A stretch of DNA of 64,000 nucleotides from Ramlibacter ginsenosidimutans (GTDB lineage Bacteria; Pseudomonadota; Gammaproteobacteria; Burkholderiales; Burkholderiaceae_C). The DNA lies in contig NZ_JAEPWM010000002.1 in assembly GCF_016654015.1 (NCBI RefSeq), positions 620,001 through 684,000 on the forward strand. Direction: 5' to 3'. The position numbers and the translations under genes are program-made. Positions 1 to 8,646 of the stretch are shown in pieces. The first letter of the stretch is position 1; each line of letters starts with the position of its first letter. Under the pieces are notes generated by a model that was given only the letters and a program-made list of their open reading frames with translations, had not been told where the DNA came from and did not search any database.

Positions 1-1
1 G

Positions 2-373
2 TACCGCATCCCCATCCTGCAGATGGGCCAGGTGCTCCTGGTGACCATCCAGCTGGACATGCAGGACCAGATGGCGCTGGCGCTCCAGGACGACCTGGCC
101 AACAGGATCTCGGCCACCGGCGCCAAGGGCGTGCTGATCGACATCTCGGCGCTCGAGATCGTCGACTCGTTCGTCGGCCGCATGCTCGCCAGCATCTCCG
201 GCATCTCGCGCATCCTCGATGCGACCACGGTGGTGGTCGGCATGCAGCCGGCCGTCGCCATCACGCTCGTGGAGCTGGGCCTGTCGCTGGAAGGCGTGCG
301 CACGGCGCTCAACGTCGAACGCGGCATGGAGCTGCTGCAGGGCGGCCGCAAGGAGATCCCGCTTGTCCGTTGA
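2..373 (+). CDS. rsbS: RsbS-like STAS-domain anti-sigma antagonist (5' end outside window)
   Basis: Small STAS-domain protein of the stressosome core. In this family it binds and sequesters the RsbT kinase until RsbT phosphorylates it. The reading frame is open to the window edge: residues YRIPILQ precede the internal Met at 23, as in RsbS proteins whose N-terminus reads ERIPIL, so the true start lies upstream. The motif LEIVDSFVGR carries the Ser (codon at 167) that corresponds to the RsbT target serine. The end overlaps the rsbT start. The family assignment is firm; the role in this organism is inferred. Confidence 0.85.
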   Translation, partial: YRIPILQMGQVLLVTIQLDMQDQMALALQDDLANRISATGAKGVLIDISALEIVDSFVGRMLASISGISRILDATTVVVGMQPAVAITLVELGLSLEGVRTALNVERGMELLQGGRKEIPLVR

Positions 374-770
374 AGACGCCGGCGGCTCGCTGCCGCTGCG
401 CTCCGAGGAAGACATCGTCGCCAGCCGGCAGAAGGTGCGCGTGCTCACCCAGCAGCTGAAGTTCTCGCTGGTGGACCAGACCAAGATGGTGACGGCGGCG
501 AGCGAGCTGTCGCGCAACACCGTCGTCCACGGCGGCGGCGGCGAGATGCGCTGGCAACTGGTGGACGACGGCCTGCGGCGCGGGCTGCGCCTGCTGTTCG
601 AGGACACCGGCCCCGGCATTCCCGACACCCGGCTTGCGCTCACGGACGGCTGGACCTCCGGCAAGGGCATGGGCCTGGGCCTGCCGGGCAGCAAGCGGCT
701 GGTGCACGAGTTCGAACTGCAATCGGTGCCCGGGCAGGGCACGCGCGTGAGCATCCTGCGGTGGAAATGA
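363..770 (+). CDS. rsbT: RsbT-like serine/threonine switch kinase
   Basis: GHKL-fold protein kinase of 135 aa. RsbT phosphorylates RsbS (and RsbR) and, when released, activates a downstream phosphatase or other partner. The N-box ASELSRNTVVHGGG, the G1 box DTGPGI and the G2 box GKGMGLGLPGSK are all visible. The best start is TTG at 363, which overlaps the end of rsbS by 11 bases; no ATG fits the conserved N-terminus. The downstream gene starts inside its stop codon (ATGA), so the three rsb genes are probably translationally coupled. Confidence 0.85.
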   Translation: MSVEDAGGSLPLRSEEDIVASRQKVRVLTQQLKFSLVDQTKMVTAASELSRNTVVHGGGGEMRWQLVDDGLRRGLRLLFEDTGPGIPDTRLALTDGWTSGKGMGLGLPGSKRLVHEFELQSVPGQGTRVSILRWK

Positions 771-1771
771 TCGCTGGCACCTTCCACACGGCCTTCCCCA
801 TCGGGGATGCCAGCCGCGTGGGCGAAGCGCGGCGGCACGCTGCCGATCTGGCCGACGCATGCGCGCTGGACGAGGTCGAGGCCGGCCGGCTCGCACTGGT
901 CGTGACCGAACTCGCGACCAACCTGCTGAAACACGCCGAGCAGGGGCGCCTGTGGCTGTCGGCGCGCCGCGAGCGGCGCGAGGTCGAAGTGATCGCCGTG
1001 GACTGCGGGCCCGGCATCCGCGACCTGCAGCGCTGCCTGGACGACGGCTATTCCACGGCGGGCTCGCCCGGCACCGGGCTCGGAGCGGTGCGCCGGCTGG
1101 CCGACCACTTTGACCTGCACTCCAGCGTGCCGGGCGGCACGGTGGTCGTGGCGCGCGTGCGCGCGGCGGGCGCGCCCGATTCCGAGGCGGCCACCTGTGT
1201 CGGCGCGGTGTCCCTGTGCGCGCCTGGCGAGTCCGTGTGCGGTGACGCCTGGTGCTTCGCGCTGGCGGGCGATCGCTGTGCGCTGATCGTGGCCGATGGG
1301 CTCGGGCACGGTCCGGACGCCGCCGAAGCGGCCGCGGCGGCGCTGGAGAGTTTCGCGCAGGACCCGATGGACTCGCCTCGCACCGTCATGGAACGCACGC
1401 ACCAGGCCTTGCGCGGCACGCGTGGCGCCGCCGTGCTCGTGCTGCAGGCTGCGGTCGACGAGGACGTGGTGCGCAGCGCCGGCGCCGGCAACGTGATCGC
1501 GCGGCTGGTGTCGGGCGTGAGCGATCGCACCATCATGAGCCAGAACGGCACCGCCGGCGTCGCCATGCGCACGCCGCAGGAAACGACCACGCCATGGCCT
1601 GACCATGCCCTGCTGGTAGCGTGCAGCGACGGCATCGAGACGCGCTGGATGCCCGAGACGCTGGCACCGCTGCTCGGGCGCGACCCGACGCTCGCGGCCG
1701 CCGTGCTGATGCGCGACCATATTCGCGGCCGCGACGACGCCACCGTCGCGGTGCTGCGGCGCAGACACTGA
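767..1771 (+). CDS. RsbW-like ATPase fused to RsbX/SpoIIE-type PP2C phosphatase
   Basis: Two-domain switch protein of 334 aa. Residues about 5-130 form a HATPase domain with N-box ELATNLLKH, G1 DCGPGI and G2 GTGLGAVRRL. Residues about 145-334 are a PP2C/SpoIIE phosphatase with CGDAW, VADGLGHG, ACSDGIE and the terminal GRDDATVAVL, which carry the metal-binding aspartates. In stressosome modules RsbX-type phosphatases reset RsbS and RsbR; the added kinase-like domain suggests one protein may oppose itself. The ATG at 767 overlaps the rsbT stop; GTG at 761 is an alternative start. Confidence 0.8.
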   Translation: MIAGTFHTAFPIGDASRVGEARRHAADLADACALDEVEAGRLALVVTELATNLLKHAEQGRLWLSARRERREVEVIAVDCGPGIRDLQRCLDDGYSTAGSPGTGLGAVRRLADHFDLHSSVPGGTVVVARVRAAGAPDSEAATCVGAVSLCAPGESVCGDAWCFALAGDRCALIVADGLGHGPDAAEAAAAALESFAQDPMDSPRTVMERTHQALRGTRGAAVLVLQAAVDEDVVRSAGAGNVIARLVSGVSDRTIMSQNGTAGVAMRTPQETTTPWPDHALLVACSDGIETRWMPETLAPLLGRDPTLAAAVLMRDHIRGRDDATVAVLRRRH

Positions 1772-1772
1772 C

Positions 1773-2642
1773 ATGCCCCACGAGAAGCCCACCACGCCGG
1801 AGGCCCTGCAAGCGGCGCTCGCCGAGAGCGAATTGCAGGCGCAGACCCTGCGCTCCGAGCTGGAGGAAACCAACCGCGGCGTGCTCGCGCTCTATGCGGA
1901 GCTGGACTCGCAGGCCGAGCAGCTGCGCGGCGCGACCGAGCTCAAGAGCCGGTTCCTGGCGTACATGAGCCACGAGTTCCGCACGCCGATCAACTCCATC
2001 CGCAGCATCACGCGCCTGTTGCTCGATCGCGTCGACGGGCCGCTCACCGAAGAACAGGAGCGCCAGGTCACGTTCATCCAGCAGAATGCGACCGAGTTCG
2101 CCGAGATGGTGGATGACCTCCTCGACCTGGCCAAGGTGGAAGCCGGCCGCGTCGAGATCTCGCCCGCGTGGTTCGAGATGGTCGACCTGTTCTCCGCCCT
2201 GCGCGGAATGTTCAAGCCGGTGCTCACCAATCCCGACGTGAACCTGGTGTTCGAGGAGCCGAAGGACATTCCCAAGCTCTATACCGACGACCGCAAGCTC
2301 TCGCAGATCCTGCGCAACTTCATCTCCAACGCGCTGAAGTTCACGCCGCGCGGCGAGGTCCGCGTCTCGGCGCAGCTCGCGGGCCCGGGGCACGTGACCT
2401 TCTCCGTGGCGGACACGGGCATCGGTATCGCAGCCGACTTCCACGAATCGATCTTCGAGGACTTCTCGCAGGTCCAGTCGCCGCTGCAGAAGCGCCTGCG
2501 CGGCACCGGGCTGGGGCTGTCCCTCAGCAAGAAGCTCGCTCAGCTGCTGGGCGGCAGCGTGCGCCTGCAGAGCGCGCCAGGCAAGGGCTCCGTCTTCTCC
2601 GTTACCCTTCCCGTTCAATGGGAGGGTGCGCCAGCCGAATGA
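1773..2642 (+). CDS. sensor histidine kinase (soluble)
   Basis: Histidine kinase of 289 aa without membrane segments. A probable coiled coil (about residues 10-55) is followed by a DHp domain with MSHEFRTPINSI (His67) and a catalytic domain with N-box RNFISNALKFTP, G1 VADTGIGI and G2 GTGLGLSLSKK. It begins one base after the phosphatase gene and its stop overlaps the next start (ATGA), so it is part of the rsb operon. It may take input from the partner switch and pass phosphate to the receivers of the next protein. That link is inferred from context only. Confidence 0.88.
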   Translation: MPHEKPTTPEALQAALAESELQAQTLRSELEETNRGVLALYAELDSQAEQLRGATELKSRFLAYMSHEFRTPINSIRSITRLLLDRVDGPLTEEQERQVTFIQQNATEFAEMVDDLLDLAKVEAGRVEISPAWFEMVDLFSALRGMFKPVLTNPDVNLVFEEPKDIPKLYTDDRKLSQILRNFISNALKFTPRGEVRVSAQLAGPGHVTFSVADTGIGIAADFHESIFEDFSQVQSPLQKRLRGTGLGLSLSKKLAQLLGGSVRLQSAPGKGSVFSVTLPVQWEGAPAE

Positions 2643-4678
2643 TCTCCACCGAGGTGATCCAGCCGACCATCGAACGCGCGGCGCATACCGTGCTGGTGGT
2701 GGACGACAACCCGGCAACGCGCTATTCGACGGCGCGGGTGATTCGTGCGGCCGGTTTTCGCACGGCGGAGGCCGGCAGCGGCGGCGAGGCCCTCGACCTG
2801 ATCGCGCAGGGGGTCTCGGCGGTGGTGCTCGACGTGCACCTGCCGGACATCGACGGCTTCGAGCTGTGCCGGCGCATTCGCGCCAATCCGGCGACCACCA
2901 GCCTGCCGGTGGTGCATCTGTCCGCGGAGTACGTGCGCAACGAGGACCGGGTGACCGGCCTCAACGCCGGCGCGGACGGCTACATGGTGCACCCGGTGGA
3001 ACCGGCGGTGCTGGTGGCCACGCTGCAGGCCCTGATCCGCGCCCGCACGGCGGAGGACCGCCTGCGCCGCAGCGAGCAGCGCTTCCGCGCCATCTACGAC
3101 CAGGCGCAGAGCGGCATCGCCCTGCTGGACGAGGAAGGCCGCTTCGCCGACACGAACCCGGCGATGCAGGCCTTGCTGGGACGCACCGCCGCCGAACTCG
3201 CCGGCCACCCCATCGCCGACTTCGCGCCGCCGGACTGGCGCGGCTTCGTCCACACGCACCTGCGCAGCACGGCCAGCGACGGGCAGCCCTGGCGCGGCGA
3301 GTTTCCGCTGTGCAATGCCGAGGGCCACGTCGTCCACCTGGAGTGGAGTGTGTCCTCCCACGTGGACCCGGGAGTGCGCATCGCGATCGCGATCGACGTG
3401 TCCGGCCGCTTCGAGCTGGAGCAGCGCCGGCGCGACGTGCTGGAGCGCGAGCAGGCTGCGCGCCAGCTCGCCGAACGCCACAGCCGCACCAAGGACGATT
3501 TCATCGCCGTGCTGTCGCACGAGCTGCGCACGCCGCTCAATGCGATCATCGGCTGGGTCCACATCCTCAAGCGCCGCGGCGCCACGCCCGAGGCCAGCAA
3601 GGGGCTCGACGCGATCGAACGCAACGTCAAGACGCAGGCGCGGATCATCTCGGACATCCTCGACGTCTCGCGCATCAACTCGGGCAAGCTGCGCCTCGAT
3701 CGCGAATGGACCGATCCGGCGGAGCTCGTCGTCGAATCCATCGCCGCGCTCGCCGCCTCCGTCGACGAAAAGCGGCTGCAGGTGCATACCGAGCTGCAGG
3801 ACGCGCACGCACCGGCCTGGATCGATCCCGCGCGCTACCAGCAGATCGTCTGGAACCTGATGACGAACGCCATCAAGTTCTCGCCGAAGGACGGCCGGGT
3901 GGAAGTGAGTCTGCACCGCGACGGCGACCTCCTGCGCCTGGAAGTGCGCGACTTCGGCCAGGGCATCCAGCCCGATTTCCTGCCGCACCTGTTCGACCGC
4001 TTCACGCAGAGCGATGCGCCCGGCAATCGCCGGCATGGCGGCCTCGGTCTCGGCCTCTCCATCGTCAAGCACCTGGTCGACCTGCATGGCGGCGCCGTCG
4101 CTGCGTACAGCGCGGGGATCGGGCAGGGAGCGAGCATGCGGGTGGAGCTGAACGTGGTGCCCGCGTTCGAGCCCTCCGGCGGCAGCGAGGAACCGGACAC
4201 CGAGCTCGGCCCGGAGGCCGAGGAGGTCGAGCCGCAGGCCCTGCAGGGCCTGGACGTGCTGCTGGTGGAGGACGACCCCGAGGCGACCGAGATGATGACG
4301 CTGGTCCTGTCCGAGCGCGGCGCGCGCGTGCGCGTGGCCGTGGACTACGACGCCGCACTGCGGGCGCTGCAGGACGCCTGGCCTCAGGTCCTGGTCAGCG
4401 ACATCGGACTGCCGGGGCGCGACGGCTACGAGCTGGTGCGGCGGGTGCGCGAGCTGGAGGCCGCACGCGGCGGGCCGCGCCTGCCCGCGATCGCGCTCAC
4501 CGCGTTCGCCCGGCCCGAGGACCAGCGCAAGACCCTGGCCGCCGGCTTCGACCTGCACCTGAGCAAACCGCTGCGGCCGCACCTGCTGCTCGACGCCATC
4601 CTGCGCAGCCGGCCCGCCGCGGCCGGTGCGGACGCCGCGCCCGGGCCGGGGGCCGGGGCCGGTCCAGCGGGCCCGTGA
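2639..4678 (+). CDS. hybrid kinase: receiver-PAS-histidine kinase-receiver
   Basis: Soluble hybrid kinase of 679 aa. Order: receiver 1 (about 16-130, Asp65), PAS (about 145-265), DHp with [12 protein letters not shown] (His294), HATPase (about 400-510), receiver 2 (about 535-660, Asp588, LSKPLRP). Receiver 1 is odd because the usual Lys-Pro near its end reads VHP (GADGYMVHPVEP), so the conserved lysine is His and it may be a degenerate or constitutively set domain. It is the last gene of the rsb cluster, coupled by ATGA to the preceding kinase. No output DNA-binding domain is present. Confidence 0.88.
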   Translation: MISTEVIQPTIERAAHTVLVVDDNPATRYSTARVIRAAGFRTAEAGSGGEALDLIAQGVSAVVLDVHLPDIDGFELCRRIRANPATTSLPVVHLSAEYVRNEDRVTGLNAGADGYMVHPVEPAVLVATLQALIRARTAEDRLRRSEQRFRAIYDQAQSGIALLDEEGRFADTNPAMQALLGRTAAELAGHPIADFAPPDWRGFVHTHLRSTASDGQPWRGEFPLCNAEGHVVHLEWSVSSHVDPGVRIAIAIDVSGRFELEQRRRDVLEREQAARQLAERHSRTKDDFIAVLSHELRTPLNAIIGWVHILKRRGATPEASKGLDAIERNVKTQARIISDILDVSRINSGKLRLDREWTDPAELVVESIAALAASVDEKRLQVHTELQDAHAPAWIDPARYQQIVWNLMTNAIKFSPKDGRVEVSLHRDGDLLRLEVRDFGQGIQPDFLPHLFDRFTQSDAPGNRRHGGLGLGLSIVKHLVDLHGGAVAAYSAGIGQGASMRVELNVVPAFEPSGGSEEPDTELGPEAEEVEPQALQGLDVLLVEDDPEATEMMTLVLSERGARVRVAVDYDAALRALQDAWPQVLVSDIGLPGRDGYELVRRVRELEAARGGPRLPAIALTAFARPEDQRKTLAAGFDLHLSKPLRPHLLLDAILRSRPAAAGADAAPGPGAGAGPAGP

Positions 4679-4736
4679 GACGCGCGAGCTGCGTGCGCGA
4701 CGGGACGGCCCGCGCCAGATGCTTTAATCGCAGCCC

Positions 4737-5234
4737 ATGACGACGCATCACCATCGGGCCAGCATCCCGCAGTCCTGGTCCGCCGCCATCGCCACCTTGG
4801 TCGGCGTGCTGCTCCTGGGCGCGGCACTCGCGTGGATCACCGATTCCGTCACGCTGCAAGGCGAGCGCACGATCTACACGGTGAACTGCGTGGGCGGCAG
4901 CTGGAACGGGACCGCCTGCACGGGCCGGCTCGCCGCAGGCGACCGCTACCGCTACCGCGCGCTGCGCATCCACCGCGAAGTGCTGTTCTGGCGTCCCGGC
5001 GCGTCGGAAGCGTCCGGGCGCCTGCTCGGGTGCGACATCCAGGACGGCCGCAACTGGCACTGCCCGGATGGGCCGGACGCCGCGCGCAGCATCACCACCA
5101 CGCTGGTGCGCGGGCGCGCCGTGCGGGATCCCGCCTCCGGCCCCGCCTTCCACGCCGTGCCCAAGTGGCGCTGGTTGCTGCTGCACTGGGGCCTGCCGGG
5201 GGGCGACGAAGCGGACGACGGCGCGCCGGAGTGA
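4737..5234 (+). CDS. hypothetical protein with one N-terminal membrane segment
   Basis: A 165-aa protein I do not recognise. Residues about 14-36 (AAIATLVGVLLLGAALAW) form a single transmembrane helix and the rest looks periplasmic or extracytoplasmic. It contains three scattered cysteines (in VNCVGG, TACTGR and LLGCDI) that could form disulfides. It lies 58 bases after the hybrid kinase on the same strand and could be a read-through member of that operon. The following 287 bases (5235-5521) hold nothing I can name. Confidence 0.6.
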   Translation: MTTHHHRASIPQSWSAAIATLVGVLLLGAALAWITDSVTLQGERTIYTVNCVGGSWNGTACTGRLAAGDRYRYRALRIHREVLFWRPGASEASGRLLGCDIQDGRNWHCPDGPDAARSITTTLVRGRAVRDPASGPAFHAVPKWRWLLLHWGLPGGDEADDGAPE

Positions 5235-5521
5235 AGTCGCGTGTCGCGCAGGCGACGCGCCGGCGCGAGGATCGCTCGCCCGTGCTGAAGAAATGGGCAA
5301 TGCGGCGGCAGCCGCGCCAGTGCTTGCGTCACGCCGACTTGTGCGCCTCCCAGCGCCCTGTTTTCCACAGCGGCGGTGGATATGTCACAGCGCTACGCCG
5401 CGGAAGCGGCGCGCGCATGTGCTAGGACGTTCCCTCGCTGTCCGGTCGCGGCCGCACGCGGCGCGCGGCGCTCAGGTGAGCCAGCGCACTCGCGGCGCCC
5501 CGGCCCGAGCGGTTTCCCGGT

Positions 5522-5710
5522 TCAGTGCGGTCGGTCTTGTCCTAGATACTCCCGGACCTTGACGGCCCGGTCCCCGACGGCTTGCACCGCCTCCTTGATG
5601 CGCTCGGGCGTGGTCCCCAGGGACTTCGCCCAGTCGCGCAGCTCGTAATCCTCGTGGATGTTGATGCGCTCGCGGTCGGAGCCGCCGGTCTTGGTCTTGT
5701 CGTCAGACAT
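5522..5710 (-). CDS. DUF3606-family small protein
   Basis: A 62-aa hydrophilic protein matching the DUF3606 pattern: an N-terminal MSDDKTKTGG, then YELRDWAKSLGTTPERIKEAV and VGDRAVKVREYL. Members are common in Burkholderiales as small soluble proteins; the function is unknown. The ATG at 5710 was chosen because GGAGGATCC sits just upstream on the minus strand; a longer frame back to 5791 lacks such a site and is not conserved-looking. It stands alone, divergent from the FKBP gene. Confidence 0.75.
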   Translation of the reverse strand: MSDDKTKTGGSDRERINIHEDYELRDWAKSLGTTPERIKEAVQAVGDRAVKVREYLGQDRPH

Positions 5711-5841
5711 ACGTGGATCCTCCATGCGATGAGACGGGTAGATCGTGACCCAGCGCCACCCGGGTGCCGCGTAGGAAGCCCGGCCGTGCACGCGTCGTCG
5801 CGCTGCGCGGCCCGGCCGCAGGCATGCGTCAGAATGCGGCC

Positions 5842-6270
5842 ATGCGATCCATTCTTCTTGCTACCACCTTGCTCGCCTGCGCCGCCGCCGGCGCCCAGAC
5901 GCCCGCCGCTCCTGCAGCTCCTGCAACTGCTGCCGCCAAGATCACCACGCCCAGCGGCATCGTCTTCGAGTCCCGGCAGGCCGGCACCGGCGCCTCGCCC
6001 AAGGCGAGCGACACGGTCACGGTGAATTACCGCGGCACCTTCCCCGACGGCCGCGAGTTCGACAGCTCGTACAAGCGCGGCCAGCCCACGTCCTTCCCGC
6101 TGGACCACGTGATCCCCTGCTGGACCGAGGCCGTGCAGATGATGAAGGTGGGCGGCAAGGCGCACATCACCTGCCCCGCGAAGCTGGCCTACGGCGAGCG
6201 CGGCGCCGGCGGCGTGATCCCGCCCAATGCCACGCTGATGTTCGACATCGAGCTGCTCGGCATCCGCTGA
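5842..6270 (+). CDS. FKBP-type peptidyl-prolyl cis-trans isomerase, exported
   Basis: A 142-aa single-domain FKBP that should catalyse proline isomerisation during folding of exported proteins. Residues 1-19 form a signal peptide (LLATTLLACAAAGAQ), followed by an Ala/Pro-rich linker and the FKBP domain: VTVNYRGTFPDGREFDSSY, then PCWTEAVQMMKVGGKA, PAKLAYGERG and PPNATLMFDIELLGI. The start at 5842 gives a clean signal peptide; an upstream in-frame extension to 5764 does not. Location is inferred to be periplasmic. Confidence 0.88.
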   Translation: MRSILLATTLLACAAAGAQTPAAPAAPATAAAKITTPSGIVFESRQAGTGASPKASDTVTVNYRGTFPDGREFDSSYKRGQPTSFPLDHVIPCWTEAVQMMKVGGKAHITCPAKLAYGERGAGGVIPPNATLMFDIELLGIR

Positions 6271-6320
6271 CGCCGCGACGCGCGCCCCACGGGAGGCGCG
6301 CGCGGACGTATGCTGGCCGC

Positions 6321-6851
6321 ATGGCCGGCGCTCCCGCCCTCGATCGACTGCCACTCGTCACCGACGACGCGGCCGTGCGCGTGGTGGTCGAAGCGAACGC
6401 CGGCAGCCGCAACAAGCTGAAGTACCTGCCGGAGATCGGCGGCTTCGAGCTGCACCACGTGCTGCCGCTGGGCACGTCCTTTCCCTACGACTTCGGCTTC
6501 CTGCCTTCGACGCTGGGCGAGGACGGGGATGCGCTCGACGCGGTGGTGTTCGCCGACGAACCGGTGCCTCCGGGCACCATCGTCGCCTGCCGCCTGATCG
6601 GCGTGATCGAGGCGGAGCAGGGGCAGCCCGGCGAGGCGAAGAAGCGCAACGACCGCTTCCTGGCGGTCGCGCGACTGAGCCACCTCTATCGGCACTGGCA
6701 CAACGTGGGCGACGTCCCCGCCAAGGCGCTGGACGAACTGGAGGCGTTCTTCGTCTCGTACAACGCGCAGCGCGGGACCGAGTTCAAGGTGCTCGGCCGC
6801 GCCGGCGCGGCGCGTGCCACCGAACTCGTGACGCAGGGCCGACGCGGGTGA
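6321..6851 (+). CDS. ppa: inorganic pyrophosphatase family protein
   Basis: A 176-aa soluble family I pyrophosphatase-like enzyme (PPi hydrolysis). Visible hallmarks are NKLKYLPE near residue 35, PYDFGFLPST, and the metal-site loop EDGDALDAVV, in which the usual DGDPLD has Ala in place of Pro; KKRNDRFLAV follows. The variation suggests a divergent paralogue rather than necessarily the main essential enzyme. It stands between the FKBP and GST genes on the same strand, with no evidence of a shared operon. Confidence 0.75.
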   Translation: MAGAPALDRLPLVTDDAAVRVVVEANAGSRNKLKYLPEIGGFELHHVLPLGTSFPYDFGFLPSTLGEDGDALDAVVFADEPVPPGTIVACRLIGVIEAEQGQPGEAKKRNDRFLAVARLSHLYRHWHNVGDVPAKALDELEAFFVSYNAQRGTEFKVLGRAGAARATELVTQGRRG

Positions 6852-6894
6852 TCCCGGGTGGACCGCGGGCGCCAGGCCGCCCACAATCCGCCGC

Positions 6895-7518
6895 ATGCTG
6901 ACCCTCTACTACGCCCCCGGCACCTGTGCCCTCGCTTCCCACCTCGCGCTCGAGTACACCGGCGCGCCCTACGAAGCGAAGCGCCTGGACTTCAAGCAGC
7001 AGCAGCAGCGCACGCCCGAGTACCTGCGCATCAACCCCAAGGGCCGCGTGCCCGCGCTGGTCACCGACCGCGGCGTCCTCACCGAGACGCCGGCGCTGCT
7101 GCAGTACATCGCGCAGAGCTTCCCGGCCGCGCAGCTCGCGCCGCTGGACGACGCGTTCCTCCTGGGCAAGGTGAACGAGTTCAACAGCTACCTGTGTTCC
7201 ACGGTGCACGTGAATCACGCGCACAAGGGCCGGGGCTACCGCTGGGTGCAGGAGACGGACACGGCGGCGCTCGAAGCGATGAAGGCCAAGGTGCCGCAGA
7301 CGATGGCCGAGAGCTTCACCCTGATCGAGGAGAAGCTGCTGCAGGGGCCCTGGGTGCTGGGCGAGCGCTTCAGCACCAGCGACCTGTATCTCTACACGCT
7401 CACGCGCTGGCTGCCAGGCGATGGCGTGGACGTGCAGCGCTTCCCGAAGGTAGCCGGGCACCTGCGCCGCATGGAAGCGCAGCCTCAGGTGCAGAAGATC
7501 GCCGCGCTGCACGCCTGA
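6895..7518 (+). CDS. glutathione S-transferase family protein
   Basis: A 207-aa cytosolic GST-fold protein. The N-terminal thioredoxin-like domain starts MLTLYYAPGTCALASH, typical of bacterial GstB/beta-class relatives, followed by the cis-Pro region GRVPALVT and TETPALLQYIA. The C-terminal helical domain includes WVLGERFSTSDLYLYTL. Substrate unknown; a detoxification role is inferred from the family only. Its stop overlaps the start of the next gene by one base (TGATG), so the two are probably cotranscribed. Confidence 0.85.
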   Translation: MLTLYYAPGTCALASHLALEYTGAPYEAKRLDFKQQQQRTPEYLRINPKGRVPALVTDRGVLTETPALLQYIAQSFPAAQLAPLDDAFLLGKVNEFNSYLCSTVHVNHAHKGRGYRWVQETDTAALEAMKAKVPQTMAESFTLIEEKLLQGPWVLGERFSTSDLYLYTLTRWLPGDGVDVQRFPKVAGHLRRMEAQPQVQKIAALHA

Positions 7519-8294
7519 TGTACCAGCCCTTCGATCTCAGCGGCCGCGGGATCGTGGTCACCGGCGGCAATGGCGGCATCGGCTACGGCATGGCGCGGGC
7601 CCTGCTCGCGTCGGGCGCCAAGGTGGCCATCTGGGGCTCCAACGCCGAGAAGACGCAGCGGGCGCAAGCCTCGCTGGCGCAGGAGTGCGGCGACGCCACC
7701 CGCGTGCATGCGTTCGTGTGCGACGTCGGCGACGAGGCGCAGGTGGAAGCCAGCTTCGCGGCGTCGGTGCAGGCGCTGGGGACGGTGCACGCTTGCTTCG
7801 CCAATGCGGGCGTGTCCGGCAAGGGCACCGTGCTCACTGAGATGAGCCTGGACGAATTCCGCCGCGTGCAGCGCGTGAACGTCGAAGGCGTGTTCCTCAC
7901 CTTCCGCGCCGCGGCGCGCCACATGGCGCAGCACGGGCAGGGCGGCTCGCTGGTCGCCACCGCCAGCACGGCGGCCGTCGAAGGCGCCGCACGCAACAGC
8001 CACTACGGCGCCTCCAAAGGCGCGGTCACTTCCTTCGTGCGCGCCCTCGCCGTGGAACTCGCGCGCCACCAGATCCGCGTCAACTCCATCCTGCCCGGCT
8101 GGATCGTGACCGACATGACCGAACGCTCGGTGCACAACCCCAAGTTCGCGCAGGCCGTGCTGCCCCGCATCCCGGCGCGACGGTGGGGGGAGATCGACGA
8201 CTTCGGCGGCATCGCGGTCTACCTCGCCAGCGACGCATCGAAGTACGCGACGGGCGAGCAGTTCATCATCGACGGCGGCTACACGAAGTTCTGA
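7518..8294 (+). CDS. short-chain dehydrogenase/reductase
   Basis: Classical SDR of 258 aa using NAD(P)(H). The cofactor motif GGNGGIGYGMA is near residue 15, NAG is present (FANAGVSG), and the active site has Ser in TASTAAVEG with Tyr163 and Lys167 (HYGASKGAV). It ends YATGEQFIIDGGYTKF. The substrate cannot be told from sequence. The last about 72 bases of the gene are repeated, with divergence, about 230 bases downstream (see tandem duplication). Confidence 0.87.
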   Translation: MYQPFDLSGRGIVVTGGNGGIGYGMARALLASGAKVAIWGSNAEKTQRAQASLAQECGDATRVHAFVCDVGDEAQVEASFAASVQALGTVHACFANAGVSGKGTVLTEMSLDEFRRVQRVNVEGVFLTFRAAARHMAQHGQGGSLVATASTAAVEGAARNSHYGASKGAVTSFVRALAVELARHQIRVNSILPGWIVTDMTERSVHNPKFAQAVLPRIPARRWGEIDDFGGIAVYLASDASKYATGEQFIIDGGYTKF

Positions 8295-8331
8295 CGGCGG
8301 GCTTCCGGGCTGCCTGCCGGATCGGGCAGGT

Positions 8332-8409
8332 GAACGCAGAGTGCGCAGAGGTTACGCAGAGGACGCAGAGAAGACATTGAAAGGTTTTCCTTTGCGTCTT
8401 CTGCGTTCC
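8332..8409. repeat. family-1 palindromic repeat, copy A
   Basis: Long imperfect inverted repeat. The left arm is GAACGCAGAGTGCGCAGAGG continuing with TTACGCAGAGGACGCAGAG; the right arm reads TTTGCGTCTTCTGCGTTC. The arms are built of a GCAGAG/CTCTGC nonamer-like unit, and transcripts would fold into a long hairpin. Other copies are at 8540, 37947, 45554 and 51822. Confidence 0.8.
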
Positions 8410-8539
8410 TCTCGCCGACCCCCCTCCAGGGCGCATTCCGAACGCAGCCTGCCTCGCCAGCGACGCGCGAAGCACGCGACGGGCGAGCAGTTCGTGATCG
8501 AGCGGGCTATACGAAGTTCACCTGCCAGATCGGGCAGCT

Positions 8540-8646
8540 GAACGCAGAGTGCGCAGAGTGCGCAGAGGTTACGCAGAGGACGCAAAGAAATCCAGGAAAG
8601 GTTTTTTCTGCGTCCTCTGCGTAACCTTTGCGTCCTCTGCGTTCCT
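8540..8646. repeat. family-1 palindromic repeat, copy B
   Basis: Second copy, with one extra TGCGCAGAG unit in the left arm (GAACGCAGAGTGCGCAGAG, then TGCGCAGAGG) and a full right arm CTGCGTCCTCTGCGTAACC continuing to GCGTTC at 8643. It is part of unit 2 of the tandem duplication and ends about 50 bases before the TPP riboswitch. Confidence 0.8.

Noticed and set aside
8332..8646. Repeated GCAGAG blocks considered as a CRISPR array
   Set aside because: The units are arms of an inverted repeat with no regular spacers, and no cas gene is present.
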